DNA of 64,000 bases from Cricetomys ansorgei (taxonomy: Eukaryota > Chordata > Mammalia > Rodentia > Nesomyidae), in NCBI GenBank assembly GCA_026225945.1, contig JAMJFZ010001797.1:1903501-1967500 (forward strand), given 5' to 3'. The position numbers were made by a program, and so were the translations under genes. Below, one piece after another: positions 47,150 to 58,257 of this stretch. The notes under the pieces were generated by a model. The model was given only the letters and a program-made list of their open reading frames with translations, was not told where the DNA came from and made no database searches. Within the stretch, counting starts at the first letter, position 1. Each line of letters opens with the position of its first letter.

Positions 47150-47820
47150 TAGATGTTCCCCAGACTCCCAAATCTGGATAACAGACCAAGGTCACAGGGT
47201 CAATGGCCTGGACCAACTCATCCGAAAGATGACTATGAAACCAAAACAGGAGCCACATTGTATGTTATTGTGTCTCCATACCTTACAAGAATAAGTTTCT
47301 GTTTCCTAAGTCTAATGTATCCTGCAAACCATGTTTTTCAAGCTATGCTGAACTTGGAACCCATGATGTGTACCCACCCCTCTGCCTTGCTAAACTCCCG
47401 AGCCTGTGATATATGATCACCCTTCTGCCTTATGGAAATGTGTCTTCCCAGGGACCTCGATGACGCCCCCTCCACATGACGGATTCTTGAACTTATGTTT
47501 ATTCCCTCCTTTCTAACAGCCACTTATCCGGACAGCTGTGTACTTATCTGCCCCACAGGCAGCCTTGAGCCCAGAGTCCCCGACTTCTGTCCAGGTGCTG
47601 ACAGTTATCTCAACAGCTGTTTTCTATCAACCCTAACCCTAACCCATAAAAGGGACGACCTCAAAAGCCAGTTGTGGGGTGTGTGTGTGTGGGGGGGGGT
47701 TGGCTGTTCTCTGAAATCTCGACTTAGGGTGAGGCAGCCTCTGGCCAGACCCTTGTGTACTTCTAAATGAAGCTTGTTTAATCAGATAGTCATGGAAATG
47801 GCTTTTTCTCAGGTCTGACA
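47150..47820 (+). mobile_element. candidate solo LTR
   Basis: A TATA-like CCATAAAAGG at 47644 is followed by CTCTGAAATCTCGACTTAGG, GTGAGGCAGCCTCTGGCCAG and, about 120 bases after the TATA-like box, AAATGAAGCTTGTTTAAT, which resembles a decayed polyadenylation signal region. This U3-R-U5 order suggests an ERV LTR. The ends are uncertain and no target duplication is visible, so a chance arrangement is possible. Confidence 0.4.
47629..47645 (-). repeat. short telomere-like motif
   Basis: AACCCTAACCCTAACCC: nearly three units of the vertebrate telomere repeat (TTAGGG on the minus strand), within the candidate LTR just before its TATA-like box. Confidence 0.9.
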
Positions 47821-50623
47821 TGACATGAAAACAATAGCCAGACCCTTAATGTCACAGGTCCATCACCAGAAGAGCAAACACCGCTGCAGGAACTTTATAG
47901 AAACCCAGAATTTCCAAACTTCCTGCCAGTCACAATACTATGTGTCAGCATTTTTATTTTTCACTTCAACCAGCTCAGGAGTTCAACATCCAGACCACAC
48001 TTTTCTAGACCTTTCCTATGGTGAGCTAAACTCCTTTTCAAATCAGGGCCCTGCTGGTCTTGACAAGAAGACAAGCATGGAGGACAGCCAGGGCTTAGTC
48101 CAGTCCCAACAACAGATTATCAGGATAGTGCTGTGTGGCATGTTAAGAAACAAAGAAGCAAAATGATGAGATGTGGCTTAGGCAATCTTAGGATTGGCCT
48201 TGAGGATCTCCTCCGCGGGAGTCACAGAAGTGGCAGAAAATGTGTTTTCCACTAATTTTCTTTGGCCAGGATACATAAAGAAGATACAAGGGGGGGTGGA
48301 GGGCACAGAAAAGGCACAATGGCCAAAGGGACCGCCAACTGACTGGAGCCAGGCAGCCAGAAGGCAGCCTGCAGGGGCCCTTACAAACCTCAGCATGGCA
48401 GAGGTAAGTGGGTTCTGAAATATAAACTAACCCCAAAGACATCCCACTTAAGAGTCTGTTCTCCCAGCAGCTACCTGACCAAAGCCGGGTTCTCAGAAAG
48501 GGCCCAGAGCCAAAAGAGGAGTCCCAGTGAAGAGCAGATCTATGAGACTTGAGAGGAGCCAGCCCGGGGCCAGGATGATTCCCTTATCCACCCTGGTTAT
48601 GGCACCATCAATCCCTCAGAAGAATTCCAGATTCATACCAGCCAGCCCCTGTACACAATGCCAAGCTCACAGCCCCTCTCCATTGACCAGCCAGTGCAAA
48701 CAGTCTGCTTCCAGGGGCACCTGTGCGGCGGTGTTTGTGGGGATGGGAATTATAACAGCAAAGGCAGTCAGCGCCGCAGCTTCTAGGTGCCCCCTCCGCG
48801 TACCGAGGCCCTGCGCGCATCACCCACACACTCTGCTTTCCCTCTCCCCTGGACTGCACCACGGCTCCGCCTGTGGAGTTATGTGGCACAGTTAGCCCCA
48901 GTATACCCCAACCCTCTCCTTTCTGAACACACTCCTCTTCTGGGCACAGAGAGGCAGCAGGGACCGCTGCAGTAGCCCGGTTCGGGCCGGCTCCCCTCTG
49001 AGCCCCGCCATCCCGTTGCTTGGCGGACAGGCATTGATGCTCCGTCACATTCAACTGGCTGAATTTCTTTATTGGCAGGAATTGTTTTCTTAGGACTCCT
49101 CCTCATGCCCCTACTTCTGTCTGTTTTCCTTCAGGAACACATGGTACAGCAGAAGTCTGAATACACTTTAGACTCAAAGGCCCCTCCAGGGTCCTGCCTC
49201 TTCAGGTTTACAAAGAGATCTGACTGGATCCGCTGTTGGTGGCAGTTAAGAACATTCCCAGTATTCCGTGGCAGTTAGGGGGTGGGTCTGCCTGAAGCAA
49301 CTGAAGCTGCTCTTGGGGGTCAGAGGTCACAAGTCTTAAGGTTTCTTAGTTCAAGCCTAGAAAAAAAAAAAAAAAAAAGGGAGGGGACTATTTTGAGTGG
49401 GCAAGAAAATTAAGTATACTTTTCATTTCCAAACGTGTGCTCATTTTAATCGTCATTTTTGATATTGTCCTGTAAAGTCCTGGTAAATAATTTTCAGTAT
49501 TCCTCAAGGCCCACACTTACATAGTTTCAACACTATAGCTCTCCATATTTAAGAACATATCTGCGTGGGATGGATTATGGAGGCAGGTGGGTGAGGCCAG
49601 GAGCAGAGGAGATTTAAGACCCATCGACAAATTTAGGCAAGAAGAATTCAATGTTTCCTCATTGTATAACTTCCTCACTTTTACTTTTTAAAAGATGTAA
49701 TACTGAAGAGTACATAAAATTATCCGTACAAATCAAGGAGTGATTGCTATACTGTCTACTATAGCTGTGGGGATCTGCGTATGTCCTACCGAGGAAGACT
49801 GTGGCGTCTCTTTGAGTAGTGTGAAGCCTTTGGGACAGAGCGTGGGAAGGGCCCCTAGAATTAAGAGTGAAGGGGCAAGAGTTTAGGGCAGGCATGAAGG
49901 GAAGAGAGTTGTGTGTGTGACTATTTCTGGTTCAGGTCCTCAGAGGCTGGGGCAGACGTGCAACCACCAAGCACAATATGGGTCTGTGCTCCAGGAACAG
50001 GTCCCTAGCTTCTCAGTCCTGTCATGCGTGTCATCCTGTGGAGCCCCCGTCTCTTCATCTGTCACACAGAGCAACAGGACACCCGTGTGACTGCTTCAGG
50101 AAAGCGGGACCGTTAATTCAGTTCTTCGAAGCCTGAGTATTATCACATTTAAACTCTGTGGTCCGCTTCTGCTTTCCCCTTATGTAACGTAATGTGCTGT
50201 CCTTTACTATCACAGAAAAGGGGCTTTCGGAGTTTGATCACCTATGATCTTGGGGATTTGGGGCAGGTTTGGGAAAGTCTGATCATCTCTCAAACCTCTG
50301 GTGAGGGTTAGCTGAGACACAAATCTGGCTTTGAGCCTTTCTGCCTAAAACACATTTCTCACCTAAGAAAGAGCATTTGCTTTTTAATACTAGACTTTCT
50401 TCCTTTTTTACCCCTTCTTCTTATAGACACAGGTCAGGAGATGCTTCTCCAGTGGCTTTGTCACCAAAGGGCTGTTTGTTTTCAGTCCACTGGGGTGTAT
50501 TGGTCTCACGGCTCCCTAGTCTCTGCCCTAGTCTGAGAGGAATCCCAGCTCACCACTGTACCAGATATTTTGTTAGATTTAACACTCCAGATTATTTTTT
50601 TTTTTATTAAAAATTCTGTAATT
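47821..50623. other. unique sequence, no gene seen
   Basis: An A run lies at 49361-49378. Frames of up to 148 codons overlap on both strands. Isolated splice-like strings, such as AGGTAAGT at about 48,401 (plus), have no coding partner. Confidence 0.4.
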
Positions 50624-50846
50624 AGGGCCTGGAGAGAGAGCTGAGCGGTTGAGATCACTGGCTGGTCTTGCAGAGGACCTGGGTTCAATTCCCAGTCATG
50701 GTGGCTCACAACCATTTGCAACTTCAGTTCCGGGGGGGGGGGTGTCCAGCACCCTTTTATGGCTTCTGCAGCAGACACTTCATGCACATGGGACACAGAC
50801 ATACATGTAGGCACAACGCTCATATAGTTAAAATAAATCTTTAAAG
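50624..50846 (+). repeat. B2-type SINE
   Basis: GGGCCTGGAGAGAGAGCTGA, GCGGTTGAGATCACTGGCTG, AGAGGACCTGGGTTCAATTC, CCAGTCATGGTGGCTCACAA, a ten-G run in the middle, and an AAAATAAATCTTTAAAG tail. Full length. Confidence 0.92.
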
Positions 50847-52107
50847 CAGTTTCATGATTAAGTGGGGTATACGTACAAAGGAGATGTAATTGTACCCTTA
50901 CACCTATAGATTTAGCGTGACTTAGTGGGTCAAGGGGTCACATGACCAATCTCCATGTCATTCTAGCTTAAAGCACCCACTTAGTTCAGTACGGTGGTGA
51001 AGACTCTGAGTTTTGACGTCAGACAAACCAGGGGTGAGGGCTGGTTGACCTTGCATGTATACAGTTGATTATGTTTCAGTGTGCAACCAAACCCAGAGAC
51101 AAAATGAATCTACTTTAAAAATTTTTTTTTATTTATTTTTTATTTTTTTATTTATTTTCTTTGTGAAAGTGAGACCAGATTTTGTCTTCAAATCTATATT
51201 TCTACTTCTTGCTCTGAGTTATAGCCTATGTATCTGTGGCTTGGAGTGACTATATAAACTTTTGTGTACGTGCTACCACCTGCTGACTGTTTGGGTGGCT
51301 TTTATTAATTTGTAATTTGTAACGACTTAGATGCCACTCAGCACTTATTTCTGATTATTAGCATTAGGACGGAAGGCAGCGTAGGTAATGCAAGGTTGAG
51401 AGGGCTGTGGCAGGAGTCAGCATTCTCCTTATCTGACGTTTCGATTTTCTTGTTGAAACAGGACTTGGGACCGTGAGTCTCGGAGGGACCGTGGGAGAGG
51501 AAGGCAAAGCGCTGTGTAAAAGATAGTTGATTGTTGTCATTTGTGAACAGCACATGGACAAATTCATCTACTTGCTGAATTTCCTTTTAAGATGCCCCAA
51601 CCAAAGCTGGAAAACCAAAGCTTTCTTGTCATGCAAAGGCCTGCGCAGTCTTAGACCTGAGAGATTTGCAGTCTCCCAATGCGCGTGCTCCCCCGCTGAG
51701 GCCACAGGCTGCCTTCTCATTGAAGCTTTTGTTCAATATACGTGTGTCATTTTTGTGGTCTCTTTAATGCCACAGTTAAAAACAATATATTTTTTGAGGA
51801 TTATGGTGGCGACTTTGCTATTTAAAATGCTTCCCTAGGGCTAAAGCGCTAGCCAGGGTTCTGACAGAGAAAGCATATGTGTAAAAGGCTTCACTCAGGA
51901 ATGAGTTGCACTGCCCTTGGCTATGAGGTCAATGTCAATCAATAATCTTATTGGATAAGGCGTCTTACACAGAGATACACATAAATCAAGGCCCTGCTTT
52001 CTGGCTGGTGAAAATGTGATGGCTGAAATTTCAAACGACCCTAACTCTGTTTTCCGTAGGAGCCGCGGTCCAGTGTCTGTGCATGGAACACTTGCAAATT
52101 CTGTCTA
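50847..52107. other. unique sequence, no gene seen
   Basis: A T/A-rich stretch lies at about 51,120-51,165. No gene or named repeat recognised. Confidence 0.4.
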
Positions 52108-52349
52108 GAAATAACAATTTTATATTTTATTTATTTTAATTTTTCATATTTTATTTTTTTTATTTTATGTGCATCTGTGTTTTTCCTGCATGCATGTCTG
52201 TGTGAGGGTGTCAGATCCCCTGGAACAGGAGTTACAGACCAGCTGTGAGTTGCCATGTGGGTGCTGGGAATTGAACCTAGGTCTTTTGGAAGAGCAGCCA
52301 GTGCTCTTACCCATTGACCCATCCCTCCAGCCATGAAACGACAATTTTA
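52108..52349 (-). repeat. B2-type SINE with visible target-site duplication
   Basis: The body, about 52,123-52,332, reads on the plus strand as an A/T-rich tail, GTCAGATCCCCTGGAACAGG, AGTTACAGACCAGCTGTGAG, TGGGAATTGAACCTAGGTCT and a CCATCCCTCCAGCC head. It is flanked by GAAATAACAATTTTA (52108-52122) and GAAACGACAATTTTA (52335-52349), which match at 13 of 15 bases. This is the expected duplication from L1-driven insertion. Confidence 0.93.
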
Positions 52350-53214
52350 AATAACAATTATCAACTGTAGAGGAGTGTAGCAGACGGACAGGAGGACCAC
52401 TGGACCCACTTGACTTTAAAGATCACTGAAGACAGATCCGTCAGTGGTTGTGTTTTCAGTGAGCATGGTGGGGAGCTGAGTGTGTTTGTTATAAGAGGTG
52501 TTTCTCAGGGCTAACCTTTATGATTTATATCTAATATTTCCACATTTGAAAAAGAGTTTTGGAATAAATGACTAAAAATGTTTTAGCCAAACATTTTTCT
52601 TCTTCAAAGTTTAAATTCGTTTTCAAACATTTTTATTATTCTGGCACCCTTCAATAAAACACAGACACACGAATTGTGAGCACTGTCTGTGCATAGCAGA
52701 GGTTCGAATTGGACAGTGTCCTACAGACCCAACTAGCCTTCATCACGGGCTTTATATTCAGAACTTTCTAGCACACCCGTGTTGTACAGGATTTGCCCCC
52801 TTCTGTGTGTACAGTTCAGGGCATTTTAGTATCTGGTGACGGTTTGTTCAGACTGAAGCCAGTGTTTTTACCAAATACTCTGTAATATGATATAATATGA
52901 TAACTTCTTCAGACTCCAGTCTCCTTGCCTGGAAGTATCTTCCAGGTTGGATCTGATAAACTCAATAAACTTGTGAAGTGATCTGAAGGTAGTGCCAAAC
53001 ATGTAGTATACATGCACAGGACACTAGCTGTGGTGATTAATACTAAGATATTGGGGTTCCCTTCGATATGAATAAAGGCAGTCATAACTGCCCGTTTTTA
53101 CTGCAGACAATAGAGATGACGACGTTCTCACTGGAGAACAGTCTATTTTACCCCACATCTGGAGAAACATCACCAAGCTCTTGACATGCTCACTTGGTAT
53201 TTTAATATCTTTAA
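52350..53214. other. unique sequence, no gene seen
   Basis: Nothing recognised. Confidence 0.4.
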
Positions 53215-53419
53215 AAGTTTTAAATTTCACTTTATGTTGTATGAGCATTTTGCGTGAATGTATGTGCATTATGTGGATGCCTGGTGCTCTAGGAGGCCAG
53301 AAGAGGGTGTCAGATCCTCTGGAACTGGATTTACAGACAGTCATGAGCCTCCCTGTGAGTGCTGGAAATCAAACCTGGGTCCTCTGCAAGAGCAGCTGGT
53401 GTTTTTAAATACTGAGCCA
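53215..53419 (-). repeat. B2-type SINE
   Basis: Tail AAAGTTTTAAATTTCACTTT, body GGAGGCCAGAAGAGGGTGTC, AGATCCTCTGGAACTGGATT and CAAACCTGGGTCCTCTGCAA, head AAATACTGAGCCACCTCTCT. The head merges into the following CT/TA microsatellite. Confidence 0.9.
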
Positions 53420-53420
53420 C

Positions 53421-53463
<43 letters not shown>
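53420..53463. repeat. (CT)n-(TA)n microsatellite
   Basis: About nine CT units are followed by about thirteen TA units, lying between a B2 head and a B1 tail. Confidence 0.95.
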
Positions 53464-53474
53464 GTTGTTATTTT

Positions 53475-53646
53475 GTTTTGTTTTGTTTGTTTGTTTGTTT
53501 TTCCAGATAAGGTTTCTCTGTTGTAACTCTGGCTGTCCTGGAACTCACTCTGTAGACCAGGTGGGCCTCGAACTCACAGAGATCTGCCTGCCTCTGCCTC
53601 CCGAGTGCTGGGATGGATTAAAGGCGTGCGCCACCACCGCCAGGCA
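53475..53646 (-). repeat. B1 SINE, relatively intact
   Basis: The plus strand shows a GTTTGTTTG tail, AGATAAGGTTTCTCTGTTGT, GCTGTCCTGGAACTCACTCT, AGACCAGGTGGGCCTCGAAC, TCACAGAGATCTGCCTGCCT, GAGTGCTGGGATGGATTAAA and GGCGTGCGCCACCACCGCCA at the head. It is the least diverged B1 in the window. Confidence 0.95.
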
Positions 53647-54032
53647 ATATGTCACTATTTTAAAAGAAGAAGCTAGTAAAATAAATAGCTATTGGCTTGA
53701 AACAGAAGGCTTAGCCCTGGGTTAAATGGAAAGAGATACTGGGAAAGCAAAGAGAGAGCTTCCACAGTTAGAGACACCAGCCCCTGAAATAACTTTAACC
53801 ATTCTCAGTGTGGTAGTGGTTGTAGTTTTGCCAATGGGGGTACTGCAGCGAGACACCATGATACCCAGAACAGCAGAGAAAGAGAGCTTCAGAGGGAGAA
53901 TAATTTGCCCCCTCGCATGTGGGATTTAGATTGCAGGCAGGTGGTTCAAATGGAGAGATCCAGTTTGAAATCAATAAGCACCTGTCCAAGATGTTAGGAA
54001 GCAGTCTCCATTTAAAAGTCTCCTCTCCAGCT
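53647..54032. other. unique sequence, no gene seen
   Basis: An 86-codon frame (53465-53725) crosses the B1 and is an artefact. Nothing else recognised. Confidence 0.4.
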
Positions 54033-54235
54033 AGGTATTGCAGAGCACTGGCTGCTCTCGCAGAGGACCTGGGTTCAGTTCGCAGCATTCACATGGCAGC
54101 CCTCAGCCATCAGTAACTGCAGTTCCAGGGGATCTGACGACCTCTTCTGGCCTCCCTGGGCACTGCACAAATTCGGTGCACCAACACACGTGCAGGGAAA
54201 ACAGTACACATAAAAACAAAAACAAAATCTAAATA
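54033..54235 (+). repeat. B2-type SINE, 5'-truncated
   Basis: Begins within the head at AGAGCACTGGCTGCTCTCGC, then GCAGCATTCACATGGCAGCC, TGCAGTTCCAGGGGATCTGA, CCTCTTCTGGCCTCCCTGGG and a CATAAAAACAAAAACAAAAT tail. The first head bases are missing or replaced. Confidence 0.88.
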
Positions 54236-54508
54236 GATAAGAGCCACCTCTCTTCTCCAGAGTAGCTTGCCAAAATGGGGAAGATTGTACATTTATAATT
54301 GTGTTACTCAAAATTCGCACTTTGAATACATCCTTGGGATTAGTCATTTATTACAGTGAAGAGATTTTCATTTTTCCTTTCAGCTTACCAGGAAGTAATG
54401 ACGCTGCAGGATTTGATAAAGGGAGGTAAACCGGTGTCTAAAAGTGAGCTAAGTTCCAGGTGCTGAAGCTCTCATAGGGGCTAAAGGATAAGAATGGAGG
54501 CAGGGGAA

Positions 54509-54762
54509 TGTCTTAATTATGGTTCTATTGCTGTGAAGAGACACCATGACCAAAGTAACTTATTTTTAAAGAATCATTCAATTGGGGCTTGCTTACAGTT
54601 TCAGAGGCTTGGTCTATTATCATCGAGACCGGAGCGTGGTGGCAAAAGGCAGGCATGGTACTGGGGCCAGACCTGAAAGCTTTACATCGTGATCCACAGG
54701 CAGCAGGCAGAGAGAGAGAGAAAGAGACAGAGAGACAGACAGACACAGACACAGACACACAC

Positions 54763-54813
<51 letters not shown>

Positions 54814-54973
54814 CTAGGCCTCGACTAGGCTAGGCTTTTTAAACCTCAAAGCCTACCCCAGTGACATACTTCCCCCAACAAGATCACACCTTCTAACCAT
54901 TTCCAAACAGTTCATCAACTAAGCAGGCAAACATATGAGTCTATGGGGGCCATTTTTATTTAAACAACCACAG
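54509..54973 (-). mobile_element. MT-type MaLR solo LTR with internal GA expansion
   Basis: The plus strand reads TGTCTTAATTATGGTTCTAT, TGCTGTGAAGAGACACCATG, ACCAAAGTAA, TCAATTGGGGCTTGCTTACA, ATTATCATCGAGACC, CTTCCCCCAACAAGATCACA, ATGAGTCTATGGGGGCCATT and an ACCACA end. It matches the copy at 12.6 kb block for block, except that a GA/GACA repeat of about 100 bases (54710-54813) has expanded in the middle. Confidence 0.82.
54710..54813. repeat. (GA)n/(CAGA)n compound microsatellite
   Basis: A GA run, then CAGA and CACAGA units, then a run of about 18 GA units, all inside the MT-type LTR. Confidence 0.95.
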
Positions 54974-56282
54974 GGGAGAATAAAGCTAAAGTGTCAGGCG
55001 GATTAGCAGCCCAAAGGTGGTGGATTTCTCAGTGGGGCCAGCAGGTGAGAGCCAGGGCTCTGCAGGAGGTAGATTTGCATAAACCGAAGAGCGAGACTGT
55101 CCTTGATTCTCCTTAAGTTTCCAGTAGGAATATTTGGAAGCGAACAAAACAATATATGTACATATGCTACAAAGAGCAGGCCACAATGGGCAACAGAGTA
55201 AGGGAAGCCTTAGTGCCAGCTCTTGGGCTTCGGTGGCTCTCCTCACCACGTGGCTTCCATCACAGAGATCAAACCAACCGGTTCAACCATTCTGCTGGCC
55301 CCAGCCGCTGAGACAGAGGCGTGAATCTAGAATCTGCCTTTCCAAAGAGACGGCCCAGAAGGTCCACAGGTCACTTTTCATGCAGCCGCACCCCGCCCCC
55401 ACCAATAAAGAGATTAGAAAATCTGCCTAGTTGGGTGGTCATGGGTCCAGCCAGACTTTGGGACTTTTCTGTTCCTACAAAGAAAACCCATGTACGGGCA
55501 CACGAGACAGCTGGGCAGCCTGTTACTGCCGCGGAGTTCACCCACACATGCAGTTCATGAGGTAATGCCGGGAGTTTTCAGAGTATTTGAGTTAATGTTT
55601 ACCCATCAGCAGAGCATACAGCTCCTGTTAATACACATCTTTAACAATCAATGCTATCCTTGAATGTCTTGTTTTATAAATTGATATTTTATTATGACCT
55701 TAAATTGTATTTCTAATGAGAGTGAACAAGTAATGCCCAAAAATATTTTCTACTTGTTGAAATGAATATTTTAGACTCTTTGGTCCATTTAACCCCCTAT
55801 GTGGTTATTTAACTTTCTATTCATTTGTAAGGCATTTAAAGATTTCTTTTGTAGATTGTTTCATCATGACCATCCAATTATCCCTTGCGGCCTTGAATTC
55901 TCTTTTGACTTTAAATGTCATTTGTTTAACACGAATTCTTAATCTTAGAGTCACAATAATTTGGGGGCTCATAGAACACCCGGCCCCGAATCAGCACAGT
56001 CATCTTTCCCCATGGCGAGTAGGTACTGTTACTGCTGACTCGGGGGCACGTCTAAGTTTCCATTGGTTTCACTTGAACTCACTGTATTTAATCCGTGTGG
56101 GTTTACAGGGCAAGCTATACCAAGCGTATTTTATGAGCCATATTAAAACACAAAGTTCATGGAAATCCAGCTTTGGTTCTGTGTATGTGTATGCAAGTGG
56201 AATGCATGTGGATTTACATGCACGTGGGTTTACTTTCATGAGGGTTTACATGCATGTGGGTTTACATGTGTGCAGATGCAGG
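54974..56282. other. unique sequence, possible conserved noncoding DNA
   Basis: 55,560-55,860 is AT-rich, lacks simple repeats and reads like a slowly evolving noncoding element. At 56,210-56,270 the phrase TTTACATGCA or TTTACATGTG with GTGGG recurs three times, leading into a B4 tail. No exon recognised. Confidence 0.35.
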
Positions 56283-56430
56283 AGGACAACCTCAGATGCT
56301 GTTCTTCAGGTACAGTCCACCTTAAAACATGTTTTAAGGTGGTGTCTCACTGGCCTGGAACTGTCCTAAGCTGGGCTGCAAACATGTGAACTCCAACCTG
56401 CCTGTCTCTGCCTTCCAGTGCTAGAAATTA
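56283..56430 (-). repeat. B4-like SINE fragment
   Basis: AGGACAACCTCAGATGCTGT, then GTGTCTCACTGGCCTGGAAC, CTGTCCTAAGCTGGGCTGCA, ACTCCAACCTGCCTGTCTCT and CCAGTGCTAGAA follow the B4 order in reverse complement. A 26-bp palindrome (56317-56342) interrupts the region just before the CACTGGCCTGGAAC block. Confidence 0.6.
56317..56342. repeat. perfect 26-bp palindrome
   Basis: The left arm CCACCTTAAAACA is followed directly by its exact reverse complement TGTTTTAAGGTGG, with no spacer. The next bases outside do not pair. It lies inside a B4-like fragment, where the consensus as I recall it has no such sequence. Confidence 0.95.
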
Positions 56431-56810
56431 ATCTTTATTTTCTACGTTTTTTTTCTTTTTTCCCCCACAGAAATAAGCGATTAGTATCCTTGAAAGAAAG
56501 AGGGAAAATTGGAGCGGTATTAACTGGGGGCACCCACACTGCAGAGGCAGATACACACGGTATGCGGCCTTTGCAAAATCTCTCTTTAGTAAAACGGTTG
56601 CTCAACGTTAGTCCAAGACTTTCATTCCGGGAACTTGACATTCAAATTCAGACCCAAGAGAATTTTGAATCTGTTTTAGCTAAAAAGAAAAAAAAAAAAA
56701 CCATCAATGAAATGCTAAGTCTCAAAAATAACTGAGGTGTGTGTAGCGTCCACCGAGAGAGTGGGACATCTGCATATAGTCATGGAAGTGAAAAAATATG
56801 GAGCAAGTGT
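56431..56810. other. unique sequence, no gene seen
   Basis: A 105-codon frame (56418-56735) has no recognised domain; it includes a Lys run from an A tract. Not called. Confidence 0.4.
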
Positions 56811-57150
56811 TGTGGTTAGAACGAGAATGACAGGGCCCCTTGGGCACCTATATCTGACTGCTGGGTCCCCAGTTGGTGGAACTGTTTTAGGGTTAGGGAT
56901 GTGGCCTTGTTGGAGGACGAATGTCACTGGTAGTGGACTTGGAGGTTTCAAAAGCCCTCGTCACCCCCACCCCACCCCACCCCATGTTTGTGGCTCAAGA
57001 CGTAAGCTCTTTGCTACCGCTCCGGTGCCAGTGCTGCCTGGCCGCTGACGTGCAGACTCTGCTGCCTTCTGGAACCCCGAGTCCCCAGATCAAATAAGCT
57101 GCCTTGGTCGTGGCGTCTCTTCACAGCAAACAGAAAAGCAACTGAGGCAG
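56811..57150 (+). mobile_element. MT-type MaLR solo LTR
   Basis: Starts TGTGGTTAGAACGAGAATGA, then CAGTTGGTGGAACTGTTTTA, GGATGTGGCCTTGTTGGAGG, TTTGTGGCTCAAGACGTAAG, a polyadenylation-like AGATCAAATAAGC, GCCTTGGTCGTGGCGTCTCT, TCACAGCAAACAGAAAAGCA and ACTGAGGCAG. It is the reverse orientation of the copies at 12.6 and 54.5 kb. Confidence 0.82.
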
Positions 57151-58257
57151 TGAGCGACTCTGAAATCACTTCGAAAAAGAGGTTAGAAGACATGGAACCG
57201 ATTTCTCTGCTTCCGTCCTCCTCCCGGTGCTCTTGCTGTGACTCTCAAGCTATTCCCCAGTAGAAGTCATACGAGCCTGCTTCCTTTGGTGTGTATTTCA
57301 TTTCTCCTTACATTCTTTGGCGAAGCAGACACAAAGTGTCTCCGGCAGACGCGGAGTCCCACAAAGGGCGCCCCATAAAGACGCGCCCTCACCCCGATCC
57401 TTCTAAATTCGGCCCTGTGGAATTCCATCTGCACAGTGGTGAGCACCGTGCGGAGCAAGTGGGCACTGGCTCCACAAACAGCGCAAATGACTTTGGCGAT
57501 CATTAAAGGGGTGAGGAGTCTGATGTCACCATCGATGAACTGCTGTCAGGAGGCGCGCCGGTGGCACACATCCCGCAAGCTTCCAGTGACAGTAACAGCT
57601 GTCACTTTGATTCCTCCGGCACCGTCACTACAGGTTTATCTCCAATCCCTGCCGCTTTGGAGATCACCGTCTGTTCCAAAAGCCCCTCAGCTCCCAGGTG
57701 TAGAGGCCTCTTTACAAATGACTGGAGGAGACCTGTCTGGTCCCCTGTCTGGCTAATGTCACTTTAAGTGCACTCGGCCTGCCGCGTGGCCCCTGGCTTG
57801 TCATCTTAATGGATCACTGGGCAGGAGCTATAAAAAGAAGACGCCTGGAGACTACATCCCAGAGGACCGCAAACAGACGCGGTTAATAGGAAGCTTTTAG
57901 CTTTTATGGGATGTCACTCTTCCTAAAGTGGACTGCTAACAGCTTTTAAAATAAACGACCTTATAAAATGACATGGGCTCGTATATATCCTGGTTTTTGG
58001 AGGGATAAAGCCCAGTTGCATTCACGCAATGTGTTGGAGAGTGAAAAGTCCATTCTTTTGTATGCCAAAGAGAAAGTGACGGAAACAAATACACTCCTCA
58101 AGTCCCCTCTGCTGCCGTGGGCTTCTGTGGCTGTCTTAACTGGGTCAGTATCGTCTTTAACCACCTTGTGTTGATGGACATTTAGGTTGATTCCCCAACC
58201 CGCTTCTGTGAGGGATGCTGAGGCATCTCCTCAGAAAGGTGATTTGATTTACTTGAT
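57151..58257. other. unique sequence, no gene called
   Basis: Overlapping plus-strand frames at 57291-57767 (68-106 codons) share no known domain. A TATA-like CTATAAAAAG at about 57,829 has no gene attached. A short L1-like phrase (TTGATGGACATTTAGGTTGA) lies near 58,170. Confidence 0.35.

Noticed and set aside
48178..48396. Minus-strand frame of 72 codons as a small mitochondrial-type protein pseudogene
   Set aside because: The start looked like a short mitochondrial presequence, but the rest matched no family I know, and there is no poly-A tail or flanking duplication.
57291..57767. Possible exon with Ser/Thr-rich reading (several frames)
   Set aside because: Different frames are equally open, none shows a known domain, and the ends have no convincing splice sites.
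57829..57838. TATA box of a promoter
   Set aside because: A single CTATAAAAAG in AT-containing sequence without an associated initiator, CpG island or transcript-like region.
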